Assembly (NCBI GenBank): GCA_943908405.1
Contig: CALTTE010000003.1
Location: 8,249-72,248 of the forward strand
Source: an uncultured Moraxella sp.
Lineage (GTDB): Bacteria > Pseudomonadota > Gammaproteobacteria > Pseudomonadales > Moraxellaceae
Length of the DNA stretch: 64,000 nt
Reading direction: 5' to 3'
Shown here piece by piece: positions 53,983-63,660 of the stretch (positions are counted from its first letter, which is position 1; every line of letters begins with the position of its first letter). The notes under the pieces were generated by a model. It saw nothing but the letters and a program-made list of their open reading frames with translations. It had not been told where the DNA came from and made no database searches. The position numbers and the translations under genes were made by a program.

Positions 53983-56805
53983 ATGACAAATACAACCAAA
54001 GACAGCTTGGATTATAAAAATACCCTAAATCTTGCCGATACGCCGTTTGCGATGCGGGGCGATTTGGCGAAGCGAGAACCCTTGTGGCTTGAGCAATGGG
54101 CAAAAGATGACGTGTATGGACAAGTCCAAAAAGCACGGGCAGGACAAAAAAAATATATCTTGCACGATGGTCCGCCTTATGCCAATGGACAAATTCACTT
54201 AGGGCATGTGGTTAATAAAGTCTTAAAAGACATCATTATCAAATACAAAACGCTAGATGGCTATAATGCCCCTTTTGTGGTGGGCTGGGATTGCCACGGC
54301 TTACCCATTGAGCAAAAAGTAGAAGAAAAGATGGGCAAGGTGGGCAAACCCCACAAAGACAAAAGCAAAAATGGGGCATTGGTTACGCCAACTGAGTTTC
54401 GGGGGGCGTGCCGTGCCTATGCCAACAGCCAAATTGCCGAGCAGATGGCGGATTTTAAGCGGCTTGGCGTGCTTGCCGACTGGGACAATCCTTATTTGAC
54501 GATGAATTTTAAACAAGAAGCCGATACCGTGCGTGCCTTGGCAGAAATTTATAACAATGGGCATATCGTGCGTGGTTTTAAGCCAGTGAACTGGTGTTTG
54601 GATTGCGGCTCGGCATTGGCAGAGGCAGAGGTTGAGTACGAGGATAAAAAATCCGATGCCATTTATGTGGGTTTTGATGTGGTTAATCGTGCTGATTTAC
54701 CCCAAACGGCGGATATTCAAGGAAAATTGCAAGCGGTAATTTGGACAACCACGCCTTGGACGCTCCCTGCCAACCAAGCCATTGCGGTCAAAGATGATTT
54801 GATGTATGCCGTTGTTTGGGTCAATGATGGGCATTATTTGGTTGCCGAAACCTTGGCGACAGCATTTGTAGAGCTTGTGGGCGGTGATACAACAAAAAAA
54901 CCATTGGCATTGATAACTGGTCAGGAGCTGACGGTTTTACTTGCTCAGCACCCTTTGATTGACAGCCGTCAAGTGCCAATTATCACAGGCGAGCATGTCA
55001 GTGCCGATAGCGGAACAGGGCTTGTGCATACCGCCCCTGCTCACGGGGTGGACGATTATAATGTCGGTCTTAAAGTGGGTTTGCCAACCGAAAACCCCGT
55101 CGCAGGCAATGGCGTGTACTTGCCAGAAGCAAAAGTTTTTGTGGGCGAGCATATTTATAAAGCCCAACCCAAAATTATTGATGCTTTGCAAACATCGGGA
55201 CATTTGTTGCACCATAGCGTGATTACCCACAGCTATCCGCACTGCTGGCGACACAAAACGCCGATTATTTTTCGGGCAACGCCGCAGTGGTTTATGAGTA
55301 TGACTGCTAATGGCTTGCGTGAACAGGCATTGACTGCCATCAAGCAAGTAACGTGGACACCTGATTGGGGGCAAAACCGCATTGAGGCAATGATGGACAA
55401 TCGCCCCGATTGGTGTATTAGCCGTCAGCGGACGTGGGGCGTACCCATTCCCTTTTTTATTCATAAAGAGACCGCCACGCTACACCCACGTACCTATGAG
55501 ATTATGCAAACGGTGGCAGAAATGATTGAACAAGGCGGTATTGAGGCGTGGTTTGATGGTAAAGACAGCGATTTTATTGGTAGCGACACCAAGGATTATG
55601 AGCGAGTAACCGATACGCTTGATGTGTGGTTTGATTCTGGGGCGACCAATTTTAGCGTACTACAGCAACGCCCAACGCTTAACTATCCTGCCGATTTGTA
55701 TTTGGAGGGGTCAGACCAGCACCGTGGTTGGTTTCAGTCGTCATTGCTCGTTAGCGAGGCGATTCGTGAACAAGCTCCATTCAAACAAGTATTAACGCAC
55801 GGCTTTACCGTGGACGCCAAAGGCTATAAGCTGTCCAAATCCAAAGGCAATACCAAAGGCTTTGAACCCAAAGAGCTTGCCGATAAATTTGGCATGGATA
55901 TTTTGCGTTTGTGGGTGGCAAACAGCGATTATCGTTATGAAATGGCGGTATCCAAAGAAAGCTTTGAGCGGATTACCGATATGTATCGGAGGATTCGCAA
56001 TACCATTCGCTTTTTGCTTGCCAATATCAGCGATTTTGATAATACAAAAAATGCTGTAGCAGACGATGACTTATTGAGTTTGGATAAATACATTTTATCT
56101 CGTGCCAGTGAAATGAATGACAACATCGCCAGTGCTTATCAAGCAATGAATTTTCATAGTGTTTGTCAGCACGTTACGGCGTTTTGCTCGCAGGATTTGG
56201 GCGGATTTTATTTGGATATTATCAAAGACCGTCAGTACACCACGCAAAAAGACGGCAAACCACGCCGTTCTGCCCAAACAGCGATTTATCATATTACCGA
56301 GGCTTTGCTTCGCTGGATTGCACCGATATTGTCCTTTACCGCCCAAGAAGCGTGGCAAGTGTTTAAGGGGCAAAATAGCGGTTATATTTTTGTGGTGTAT
56401 TGGTATGAGGTGCCAGTGCCTACAATGACAGCAATTACCGCCAATGACTGGAAGCGGATTTTGGCGGTCAAAGAGCTTGCCAACAAGGCAATGGACAACG
56501 CCAGAAGTGATAAAGTCATCAGTAGTAGCCTATCGGCAAGCCTTAATATTGTCGCAAGCAAGAAAGATTATACCGCCTTACAAAAATTGGGCGATGAGAT
56601 ACGTTTTGTGTTTATCACCAGTGCGGTGGATTTGGTGCTGGGGGAGGGCGATACAACCGTCCAAGTAGCCCCTGCCACAGGCGACAAATGCACTCGCTGT
56701 TGGCATATTACCCAAGATGTGGGACAAGAGCCAAGCCACCCAACGCTTTGCTTACGCTGTGTAACCAACGTGGACGGTGATGGAGAGAGTCGTTATTATG
56801 CCTAA
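53983..56805 (+). CDS. ileS: Isoleucyl-tRNA synthetase
   Basis: Class I aminoacyl-tRNA synthetase charging tRNA-Ile, with CP1 editing of Val. 940 aa from ATG 53983 (MTNTTKDSLDYKNTLNL); the longer frame to 53905 would begin upstream of the promoter. HIGH motif PPYANGQIHLGHVVN, editing region TTTPWTLPANQAIAV, catalytic GSDQHRGWF, and KMSKS-type GYKLSKSKGN. The C-terminal zinc site has CTRCW and CLRC. Four bases of the stop overlap region link it to lspA, a conserved pair in many bacteria. Confidence 0.98.
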   Translation: MTNTTKDSLDYKNTLNLADTPFAMRGDLAKREPLWLEQWAKDDVYGQVQKARAGQKKYILHDGPPYANGQIHLGHVVNKVLKDIIIKYKTLDGYNAPFVVGWDCHGLPIEQKVEEKMGKVGKPHKDKSKNGALVTPTEFRGACRAYANSQIAEQMADFKRLGVLADWDNPYLTMNFKQEADTVRALAEIYNNGHIVRGFKPVNWCLDCGSALAEAEVEYEDKKSDAIYVGFDVVNRADLPQTADIQGKLQAVIWTTTPWTLPANQAIAVKDDLMYAVVWVNDGHYLVAETLATAFVELVGGDTTKKPLALITGQELTVLLAQHPLIDSRQVPIITGEHVSADSGTGLVHTAPAHGVDDYNVGLKVGLPTENPVAGNGVYLPEAKVFVGEHIYKAQPKIIDALQTSGHLLHHSVITHSYPHCWRHKTPIIFRATPQWFMSMTANGLREQALTAIKQVTWTPDWGQNRIEAMMDNRPDWCISRQRTWGVPIPFFIHKETATLHPRTYEIMQTVAEMIEQGGIEAWFDGKDSDFIGSDTKDYERVTDTLDVWFDSGATNFSVLQQRPTLNYPADLYLEGSDQHRGWFQSSLLVSEAIREQAPFKQVLTHGFTVDAKGYKLSKSKGNTKGFEPKELADKFGMDILRLWVANSDYRYEMAVSKESFERITDMYRRIRNTIRFLLANISDFDNTKNAVADDDLLSLDKYILSRASEMNDNIASAYQAMNFHSVCQHVTAFCSQDLGGFYLDIIKDRQYTTQKDGKPRRSAQTAIYHITEALLRWIAPILSFTAQEAWQVFKGQNSGYIFVVYWYEVPVPTMTAITANDWKRILAVKELANKAMDNARSDKVISSSLSASLNIVASKKDYTALQKLGDEIRFVFITSAVDLVLGEGDTTVQVAPATGDKCTRCWHITQDVGQEPSHPTLCLRCVTNVDGDGESRYYA

Positions 56806-57364
56806 GCCAACGTCCGATAATCAAGTTGTCAATGGTCAAGTACCCAGTAAGCCAACGCCCAAAATGCCAGTTACCGCTAATGGCAGTCTGGCAGGTCGTT
56901 ATTATGGCTTAGCGGTGGCGGTTTTGGTACTTGACCAGCTCAGCAAGTATTACTTTGAGCAGCGTTTGGCAGAATATGAAACCATTCCCCTGATTGAGCC
57001 TGTGCTAAATTTTACCTTAGCGTATAATAGAGGGGCGGCGTTTAGCTTACTTGCCAATCAATCAGGCTGGCAAAAGTGGTTTTTTGTGCTGTTAGGCTCG
57101 GCGGTGGCGGTATTTTTGCTTGCCTATTTACGCCAAGTGCCAAGGCAAGCTTATGCCCTAAGCGTAGGTTTGGGGCTGATATTGGGCGGTGCGGTAGGCA
57201 ATGTCATTGACCGTTTACTTTATGGGCACGTTATTGATTTTATTCACGTGCATTATGGCGATGTGTGGCATTATCCGATTTTTAATGTGGCGGATATGGG
57301 GATTTGTGTGGGTATGGCATTGGTGTTGATTGATGTATTGTTTTTGGAGAAAAAAAGACACTAA
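56798..57364 (+). CDS. lspA: Lipoprotein signal peptidase (signal peptidase II)
   Basis: Inner-membrane aspartyl protease that cleaves prolipoprotein signal peptides after diacylglyceryl transfer. 188 aa from ATG 56798, which has GGAGAG upstream and overlaps the ileS stop. An N-terminal hydrophilic tail of about 25 residues precedes four membrane segments. The family motifs NRGAAFSLLA, GGAVGNVIDRLLYGHVIDF (first catalytic Asp) and FNVADMGICVG (second Asp) are intact. The product is needed by all lipoproteins seen in this window (EfeO, LolB, TbpB-like). Confidence 0.97.
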   Translation: MPKPTSDNQVVNGQVPSKPTPKMPVTANGSLAGRYYGLAVAVLVLDQLSKYYFEQRLAEYETIPLIEPVLNFTLAYNRGAAFSLLANQSGWQKWFFVLLGSAVAVFLLAYLRQVPRQAYALSVGLGLILGGAVGNVIDRLLYGHVIDFIHVHYGDVWHYPIFNVADMGICVGMALVLIDVLFLEKKRH

Positions 57365-57710
57365 GCCAAAGAGATGCTAAACCAAAAACACTAAGCTAAA
57401 AACACTAAGCTAAAAACACTAAGTCAAACCTAACCAAAGCCATTGCTATTGGATTAAAAATAGGGATAAAATTTGGGGGCATTGCTATTGGTTTTAGGAA
57501 GATTGGTTTTAGGGCGATTGGTTTTAGGCTGTGGGAGTAAAATGGATAAGTGGGGGCTTAATGTCAGTTTGTATGTTTATCGGCTTATTGCGATCGCTTT
57601 AGCTTAATATACTTTTGAGCGTTAAATTGGCTTTGGTAAGGTAAGTTTAAGTTTGGGTGAATTATTGGCCGGTCTGTATTGTTAAGTGGCTGTTAATTTT
57701 TTATAGCCTA
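57365..57710. other. Intergenic region after lspA
   Basis: No gene seen. AAAAACACTAAGCT is repeated nearly three times at 57384-57423, right after the lspA stop, and GATTGGTTTTAGG-type units lie at about 57500-57530. Confidence 0.55.
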
Positions 57711-57748
57711 AAAAACAAAAAAGCCCCAAACTGTTGCAGTTCAAGGCT
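57711..57748 (-). terminator. Terminator of the tRNA-Met gene
   Basis: On the minus strand AGCCTTGAACTG pairs with CAGTTTGGGGCT (three G-U pairs) over a CAA loop, followed by a T-rich tract. It lies 24 bases beyond the tRNA 3' end. Confidence 0.75.
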
Positions 57749-57771
57749 TCTTGGTTGTTGTTTTCGGTAAT

Positions 57772-57848
57772 TGGTGGCGATGAAGAGACTTGAACTCTTG
57801 ACCTTACGATTATGAGTCGTACGCTCTAACCAACTGAGCTACATCGCC
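57772..57848 (-). tRNA. tRNA-Met(CAU), probably elongator
   Basis: 77 bases with encoded CCA. Acceptor stem GGCGATG/CATCGCC, discriminator A, D arm AGCTCAGTTGGTTAGAGC, anticodon loop CTCATAA with CAT, T arm GTTCAAGTC. The acceptor and D arm fit elongator Met rather than initiator. A tRNA-Ile2 (lysidine-modified CAU) cannot be fully excluded by eye. Confidence 0.9.
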
Positions 57849-58235
57849 TTTCAGTTTTGCATTATAACAGAAATTTTGAGCTTGTCAAGTTGGTTTGATT
57901 AAATTGGATTGATTAACGCAATGAATTTTATTAACGCAATTTTTATTAACACAATGGATTTTGGTAAAAACCGATAATTAATCGCCACAAATAATCAATG
58001 GCAACAAATGGATTAACAGCTTAACCATTCATTGAATTATCAGTAAAAAATTTAATCATTGTATAGTCAAATATCAGTATAGCTAAATATCAGGCTTATC
58101 AATGCCTTGGCACAAAATAACTGGCGATAAGCATCAATCATTGCAACAGCGTTTACTGTTTAATTTATAACCAATTTAAATTTAAATTAAGTTAAATAAA
58201 TTTAAGTCAAACCAATTTAAGTTAAGCCAATTTAA
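57849..58235. other. Intergenic region between tRNA-Met and msrAB
   Basis: Holds the tRNA promoter. The rest shows A+T-rich iterations: TTAACGCAATGAATTTTA-like units at 57914-57960, and AATTTAAGTTAA-like units at 58160-58232. No gene is supported. Confidence 0.55.
57861..57888 (-). promoter_or_regulatory. Promoter of tRNA-Met
   Basis: On the minus strand: consensus TTGACA (57888-57883), a 16-base spacer and consensus TATAAT (57866-57861), a few bases before the tRNA 5' end. Confidence 0.85.
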
Positions 58236-59906
58236 TTATTTCACCAATTCAACCAACGCCCCATAGCCTGACGCTTCCATACTATCCAATGGAATAAATT
58301 TTAGGGCGTCGCCGTTAATACAGTAACGCAGTCCGCCTTTGTCTTTTGGTCCATCATTAAAGACGTGTCCCAAATGCGAGTCTGCCACCCGTGAACGCAC
58401 TTCAGTGCGAATCATATTGTAGCTATGGTCGGGCAAAGTTTTGATAACGCTTTGGTCGATCGGCTGGGTAAAACTTGGCCAGCCGCAGCCTGATTGGTAT
58501 TTGTGGGTGGATAAAAACAACGGCTCACCGCTCACAATATCCACATACAGTCCCTTATCAAACAAATGGTCATAAGCGTGGCTAAAGGCACGCTCGGTAT
58601 CGCCTTTTTGGGTGATGTTGTACTGGGCGTCGCTTAGGCGTGTACTAAGGTCTTGATTATAATGTTGGTAGCGGCTGGGGTCTAAGGCCTCGCTTATGGT
58701 GTTGGCTGCTGCTAAAGGCTTGATTACAGGGATTTTTTTGTTGGCAAGCGAGATGTCAATATGGCAGTAGCCATTGGGGTTTTTGGTTAAGTAGTCTTGA
58801 TGATAGCTTTCTGCTTCATAAAAGTTGGCTAAGGGTAGGTTTTCTACCACGATGGGTTTTTGGTATTTGTCTTTGATGTCGTTTAAGGCTTGTTCAATGA
58901 CCGCTTTATCGCTTGGGTTGGTGTAATATATCCCTGTGCGATATTGTACGCCTCTGTCGTTGCCTTGTTTGTTGAGGCTGGTTGGGTCAATCACTCGCAA
59001 ATAATACGCTAAGATGGTTTGTAGGTTGGTTTTGTCGCTGTCAAAAACCACCTTAACCGTTTCGCTATGTCCAGAGCCTTGAATGACCTGTTCATAGCTT
59101 GGGTTGGCGGTTGTACCATTGGCATAGCCTGAGATGGCATCAACCACGCCGTCCACTCGCTCCATATAAGCCTCAACCCCCCAAAAACACCCGCCTGCCA
59201 AATAAATGGTCTGGGTATTGATGGGGGTTTTGCCATCGGCTTGATAATAAATACCATTGCTGTCTTTTTTGGGTATGAGTTGATGGCTTGATGGGTCGCC
59301 TTGCTTGCTGTTTAGGGTTTTTAATTGACTAAAGTCATCACGGGCGTTGTTTGATAAAGCTTGGATTTGTTCTTGGGTTAAGTCGCCTTTAACAAGCGTT
59401 ATCAAATTGCCTGCCTTATCCAAAATAGCAAAACTTGGATACACTTGTACGCCAAATTGTTTGATAAGCTCGCCACTGTCATCGGTCAATACCGCCAAAT
59501 GGGGGTAATCGCTGGCAATCGCCCCATACCAATCGGCAAATTCATCGTGCGGTTTTTCGTTTAGGTGGCTTGGGCTTACCACGCTGACAATATTCATATC
59601 AGGGTAGTTTTTTGCCCAATCGTTGGTGGGGGCAAGTCCTGCTAAGCATAAAGGACACCAGCTCGCCCAAAATTTAACCACTGTTGGCTTGTTGGGGTCT
59701 AGCACTTGGCTTGCATTTAGGGCAGGGTTAAGCTGTGGCAGTGTTTGTAGTTTTTTTAGCGTGTCGCTAGGCAGTGGCTTGGTGGTATCGGTGTTGACTT
59801 GCGTGTTAATTTCATTGGCATTCATTTTTTGGCATCCTATAAATGTGGTAACGGTGAGGGTGGCAAAGGCTAATACGGTTAAGGAATTTTTGAGTGTGTG
59901 CTTCAT
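58236..59906 (-). CDS. msrAB: Thioredoxin-MsrA-MsrB fusion (PilB-like methionine sulfoxide reductase)
   Basis: Envelope repair enzyme that reduces both S and R methionine sulfoxide. 556 aa. The signal sequence ends in FIGC (Cys25), possibly a lipobox. Domain 1 (about 60-185) is thioredoxin-like with WASWCPLC (Cys84, Cys87), which would accept electrons from a DsbD-type partner. Domain 2 is MsrA with catalytic Cys240 in [10 protein letters not shown]. Domain 3 is MsrB with SGCGWPSF and catalytic Cys529 in RYCINGDAL. The order matches Neisseria PilB/MsrAB. It is transcribed from a separate unit upstream of tRNA-Met, after parC on the same strand. Confidence 0.95.
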   Translation of the reverse strand: MKHTLKNSLTVLAFATLTVTTFIGCQKMNANEINTQVNTDTTKPLPSDTLKKLQTLPQLNPALNASQVLDPNKPTVVKFWASWCPLCLAGLAPTNDWAKNYPDMNIVSVVSPSHLNEKPHDEFADWYGAIASDYPHLAVLTDDSGELIKQFGVQVYPSFAILDKAGNLITLVKGDLTQEQIQALSNNARDDFSQLKTLNSKQGDPSSHQLIPKKDSNGIYYQADGKTPINTQTIYLAGGCFWGVEAYMERVDGVVDAISGYANGTTANPSYEQVIQGSGHSETVKVVFDSDKTNLQTILAYYLRVIDPTSLNKQGNDRGVQYRTGIYYTNPSDKAVIEQALNDIKDKYQKPIVVENLPLANFYEAESYHQDYLTKNPNGYCHIDISLANKKIPVIKPLAAANTISEALDPSRYQHYNQDLSTRLSDAQYNITQKGDTERAFSHAYDHLFDKGLYVDIVSGEPLFLSTHKYQSGCGWPSFTQPIDQSVIKTLPDHSYNMIRTEVRSRVADSHLGHVFNDGPKDKGGLRYCINGDALKFIPLDSMEASGYGALVELVK

Positions 59907-59999
59907 GGTTCACCTATTGATTGGGTGATTGGGTTAAGACGGCGATTATATTACCTGATAGCATTATAATCTTAAAGTTTAAAGCATCTATTACATAAT

Positions 60000-62225
60000 T
60001 TAACCTAATATTTGCACCGATGTTATTTTTTGTAGTCCTTTGGGCAATAGTTTGCCTTTTTTGCCCCGCCCGCCGACATAGTTTTTTAGCTCATCAGCAA
60101 AAAGCGTAAGAGTGCGTTTGCCTGCGGTGAGCAACAGCTTGTCTTGTAAGGATAAGGCGACAACAAAGGCGAGCGTATCGCCAGCGACCAGCTGGATCAG
60201 TTTGTTGCCTTTACCTTTTTTTAGTGTGGGTAGCTCATCTAATGGGCAGATGAGCAAATGTCCAGTATGAGTTATCAGTGCCAAATGGGTATCGTTATCG
60301 CCAAACGTGGTGGCAATCAGGGCGTTTGCCGTGTTTGCCGTGTTGTCTAAGCTGATAACCGCCTTGCCTGATTTTTGATTGGTGTCAAGGTTTTGGGTGT
60401 CGCTGATAAAGCCATAACCCAAAGCACTTGCCAAGACAAGACGGTCATCGCCCATAAAGGCTTGTATGAAGCTGGCATTATCGCTGGGTTTTAATAGACT
60501 GGTCAAAGGCTCGCCTTGTCCACGAGCAGAAGGCAGGGCGTGTGTATCCAGCCGATAGCTGCGTCCTGTGCTATCAAGTAAATACAGCTTATCATCGGTT
60601 TTACCAAGAGCGTGGGTCAAGTAGCCATCGCCTGTGCGATAATTCATTGTGGGCGGATTGACATCGTGCCCTTTGGCAACTCGTATCCAGCCTGCTTTTG
60701 AGATGATGACGGTGGCAGGCTCGCTTATAATGAGCTTACTTGGGCTGATGGCGGCGGCACTTTGACGTATCACGAGCGGTGATTGACGCTGGTCGCCGTA
60801 GGTTTTTTTGTCGGCGGTAAGCTCGCTGATGATAAGGCGAGTAAGACTGTTTGGATTATCTAGTTGGTCTTGTATGGTTTGTTTTTGGGCGTTAAGGGTG
60901 TCTTGTTCGCTTTGAAGTTCAAGATATTGTAGCTTGGCCAATTGACGTAATTTAATGTCCAAAATCGCATCGGCTTGTGTGGGCGATAGGCTAAATTTTG
61001 CCATCAATAAGGATTTGGCGTCGTCCTCTTCTTTGATGATGGTGATAATTTCATCAATATGGACATAAGCAATCAACAGCCCTGCAACAATATGCAATCG
61101 GTTGTCAATTTTTTGTAAATGGTGGCGTAAACGGCGTATGACCACCGTTTGGCGAATGGATAGCCATTCTTGCAAAATTTGCTTGAGTCCTTTTAGGGCA
61201 GGTTTACCATCGTTGCCAATCATCGTCATATTGACCCGAAAGCTGGTCTCAAGGTCGGTGGTGGCAAACAAATGATTCATTATACTGGCTGTATCTGTTT
61301 TGCCTTTTTTTAGGCTAAGTACGATACGACAAGGGTTTTCGTGGTCGGATTCGTCATTGACGTCCACCACCCAAGGCAATTTTTTGTCATTCATCAATTT
61401 GGCGATTTGCTCAATGATTTTATTGCCTGAGACTTGATAAGGTAAGGCATTGATGATAATGGCGTTATTGTCTTTGGGGTCGGTATGATAGGTGGCACGC
61501 ATTTTATAACTGCCTTTGCCTGTTTTGTAAATGCTTGCAAATTCATCAGCACTGGTGATAATTTCAGCATTCGTTGGCAAATCAGGGGCAGGGATAAGTT
61601 GGTAAAGCTTGTCATCGGTTAAATTGGGGTTTTTGAGTAGGGTGATACAGCCATCGATAAGCTCGCTAAGATTGTGGGGCGGAATGTCGGTTGCCATACC
61701 CACCGCAATGCCTGTTGTGCCATTTAATAAAATATTGGGCAAGCGAGCAGGCAAGGTGGTGGGTTCTTTTAGTGTGCCATCAAAATTGTCTTGCCAATCT
61801 ACCGTACCCTCGCCAAGCTCAGCCAAAAGCGACCCAGCGTATAGGCTCATTTTGGCTTCGGTATATCGCATTGCCGCAAAGGACTTAGGGTCGTCAGGAC
61901 TGCCCCAATTGCCTTGTCCTTCAATGAGTGGATAACGATAACTAAAGGGCTGAGCCATCAATACCATCGCCTCATAACACGCCGTGTCGCCGTGGGGGTG
62001 GTATTTGCCCAAAACATCGCCTACCGTGCGAGCGGATTTTTTGGGCTTGGCGGTGTGTCTAAGACCCAGCTCACTCATTGCGTAGATAATCCGCCTTTGT
62101 ACAGGCTTTAACCCATCGCTGATATGGGGCAATGCCCTATCCATAATTACATACATTGCGTAATTTAAATAGGCTTGCTCGGTAAATTCACTGATGGATT
62201 GGCTATCAAATGTCGTCATAGTCAT
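60000..62225 (-). CDS. parC: DNA topoisomerase IV subunit A
   Basis: Decatenates replicated chromosomes with ParE. 741 aa. The winged-helix cleavage domain has [12 protein letters not shown] and the active-site tyrosine in [11 protein letters not shown]. The quinolone-determining site reads GDTACYE, with Thr81 where E. coli ParC has Ser80, and Glu85 is conserved. The C-terminal pinwheel domain has degenerate repeats ending in [17 protein letters not shown]. The start at 62225 (MTMTTFDSQ) or the ATG two codons later both fit. parE is not in the window. Confidence 0.96.
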   Translation of the reverse strand: MTMTTFDSQSISEFTEQAYLNYAMYVIMDRALPHISDGLKPVQRRIIYAMSELGLRHTAKPKKSARTVGDVLGKYHPHGDTACYEAMVLMAQPFSYRYPLIEGQGNWGSPDDPKSFAAMRYTEAKMSLYAGSLLAELGEGTVDWQDNFDGTLKEPTTLPARLPNILLNGTTGIAVGMATDIPPHNLSELIDGCITLLKNPNLTDDKLYQLIPAPDLPTNAEIITSADEFASIYKTGKGSYKMRATYHTDPKDNNAIIINALPYQVSGNKIIEQIAKLMNDKKLPWVVDVNDESDHENPCRIVLSLKKGKTDTASIMNHLFATTDLETSFRVNMTMIGNDGKPALKGLKQILQEWLSIRQTVVIRRLRHHLQKIDNRLHIVAGLLIAYVHIDEIITIIKEEDDAKSLLMAKFSLSPTQADAILDIKLRQLAKLQYLELQSEQDTLNAQKQTIQDQLDNPNSLTRLIISELTADKKTYGDQRQSPLVIRQSAAAISPSKLIISEPATVIISKAGWIRVAKGHDVNPPTMNYRTGDGYLTHALGKTDDKLYLLDSTGRSYRLDTHALPSARGQGEPLTSLLKPSDNASFIQAFMGDDRLVLASALGYGFISDTQNLDTNQKSGKAVISLDNTANTANALIATTFGDNDTHLALITHTGHLLICPLDELPTLKKGKGNKLIQLVAGDTLAFVVALSLQDKLLLTAGKRTLTLFADELKNYVGGRGKKGKLLPKGLQKITSVQILG

Positions 62226-62739
62226 ATTGGCTTTTAAATAAATTTAAGATAAAAAATACATTTAAGATAAAAAGGCTTAAATAAATTAAAAAAGTAAGGC
62301 AATCAATACCAACAAGCCATTAACGTTAAGCCATTAACATTAAACATCAGTGCTTAAACCTCATTTTAAAGCCGGTTGATTATTAGCTTGGCTTATGTTT
62401 TTGGATTGATTGTTTTTAGCTTAATTGTTTTTGGGTTAATCGCTTAAAGCAATTTAATGATTGGGATTGGGTGTTCAAGGCGTTATGGGTTGAAAAATGA
62501 TTAAAAAAACAACCCAAAAAGACAAACGGTCTAAATTGTTACTATTTAAACCATTCAAATTAAACCATTCAAGCCTAAATTCGCCCATCATTTAATAAAT
62601 TTAACGCTAACTATTTGTTTAATTATCAATGTTTAGCTATTAACGTTAAATACTAATGCCAACACATTAATACCAAAACGCCCAACAACCCATTAAACGC
62701 CAAGCGGTATTTGATAAGCTATGTCAAAGCTGTATTGTT
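62226..62739. other. A+T-rich intergenic region upstream of parC
   Basis: 514 bases with no supported gene. Imperfect duplications of ATTTAAGATAAAAA (62243-62275) and ATTAACGTTAA-type palindromic pieces (62320-62345 and around 62640) are visible. No clear promoter could be placed. Confidence 0.5.
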
Positions 62740-63030
62740 CTAACAAACAAAGGTCTGATAAGCAGTTTCTAGGCGTTTGGCAAGCTGAATGTCCCGTCCG
62801 TGCATTTCTTGGGTGGGGTCGCCAATGGTAACGGCAACCAAATTATAATGATTTTGCCATACAGGATAATGCTCAAGGGTTTGACAAAAAAAGGCAACGT
62901 GTACCATAAAACTAATCGCCGAAGAAAAATCCTCAAAGTGGTAGGTTTTTTTTAGGGTGTTGTTGTCAAAAACCCACTCGGGCAAATCGTGAAGTTGCAA
63001 GGCAACCTGTTCACTGCTTAGACTGCTCAT
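62740..63030 (-). CDS. Pterin-4a-carbinolamine dehydratase-like protein with altered active site
   Basis: 96 aa, the usual length of the PhhB/DCoH fold, with FEDFSSAISFMVHVAFFCQ, YPVWQNHYNLVAV and GRDIQLAKRLETAY aligning with the family. The family active site has HHP and a later TH; here the first is EHYP (second His replaced by Tyr) and the later His is missing (IGDPTQ). Two of the three catalytic histidines are thus absent. It may bind a pterin without dehydrating it, or do something else. No phenylalanine hydroxylase gene is in the window. Confidence 0.8.
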   Translation of the reverse strand: MSSLSSEQVALQLHDLPEWVFDNNTLKKTYHFEDFSSAISFMVHVAFFCQTLEHYPVWQNHYNLVAVTIGDPTQEMHGRDIQLAKRLETAYQTFVC

Positions 63031-63280
63031 AAATCACTCTCAAAAAAGATAAGCCAAAAGGCGATACATAAAGATGGCAACCATGTTTTAGCGATATTTG
63101 GCTTTACGACACTTGTTATTAAAATCGCTATTAAGCCAATAATTGACATAGCCAAAAATCAGCCATTGGTTTGGCATTATCGCTTAAATTTTGGGCTTTG
63201 TCTATAAGCTAGAACAAAAAACAAGCCAAAAAACAAAAAAACTAAGAACAAAACAAAAGCTAGGGAAAAGCTAAGAAAAA

Positions 63281-63556
63281 TTAGGATATTGGCACTAAGG
63301 TGTGATATTCTGGGTGTTTTTTGATGTAGTGGGCAACAAATGAGCAGGTTGGTATGACAGATTTGTTGTGCTGTTTGGCGTAGTCTAGTGCCGTTTTGAC
63401 CAAACGGCTACCAATGCCTTGCCCGCCCAATGCCTCTGGTACGATGGTATGGTCATAAATCAAAATATCGCCATTGACTTGGTAGCTTAAATAGGCAGTA
63501 TGCTCGCCTTGTTGGTAGGTAAAGCGTTGCTGTTGTGGGTGGTGGTGAATGTCCAT
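63281..63556 (-). CDS. Small GNAT-type acetyltransferase (NATD1/YidJ-like)
   Basis: 91 aa, a compact single-domain GNAT protein. The acetyl-CoA motif is visible as GGQGIGSRLVKTALDYAKQ, preceded by the strand ILIYDHTIVPEALG and followed by VIPTCSFVAHYIKKHPEYH, which is characteristic of this small family. Substrate unknown. It stands alone on the minus strand, with a 250-base gap to the pterin gene. Confidence 0.88.
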   Translation of the reverse strand: MDIHHHPQQQRFTYQQGEHTAYLSYQVNGDILIYDHTIVPEALGGQGIGSRLVKTALDYAKQHNKSVIPTCSFVAHYIKKHPEYHTLVPIS

Positions 63557-63616
63557 AGCTGTCCGATGATGGTTGATGGTGTTTGGCTTTGATTTGTTTT
63601 ATAATAACACAAAATA

Positions 63617-63650
63617 TTAGCACAAATCAAAGACTAGCACAAATCAAAAG
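63617..63650. repeat. Direct duplication TAGCACAAATCAAA
   Basis: Two copies of TAGCACAAATCAAA (about 63617-63631 and 63634-63648) directly precede the ribosome-binding site AAGGAG of the last gene. Confidence 0.8.
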
Positions 63651-63660
63651 GAGCAAGACT

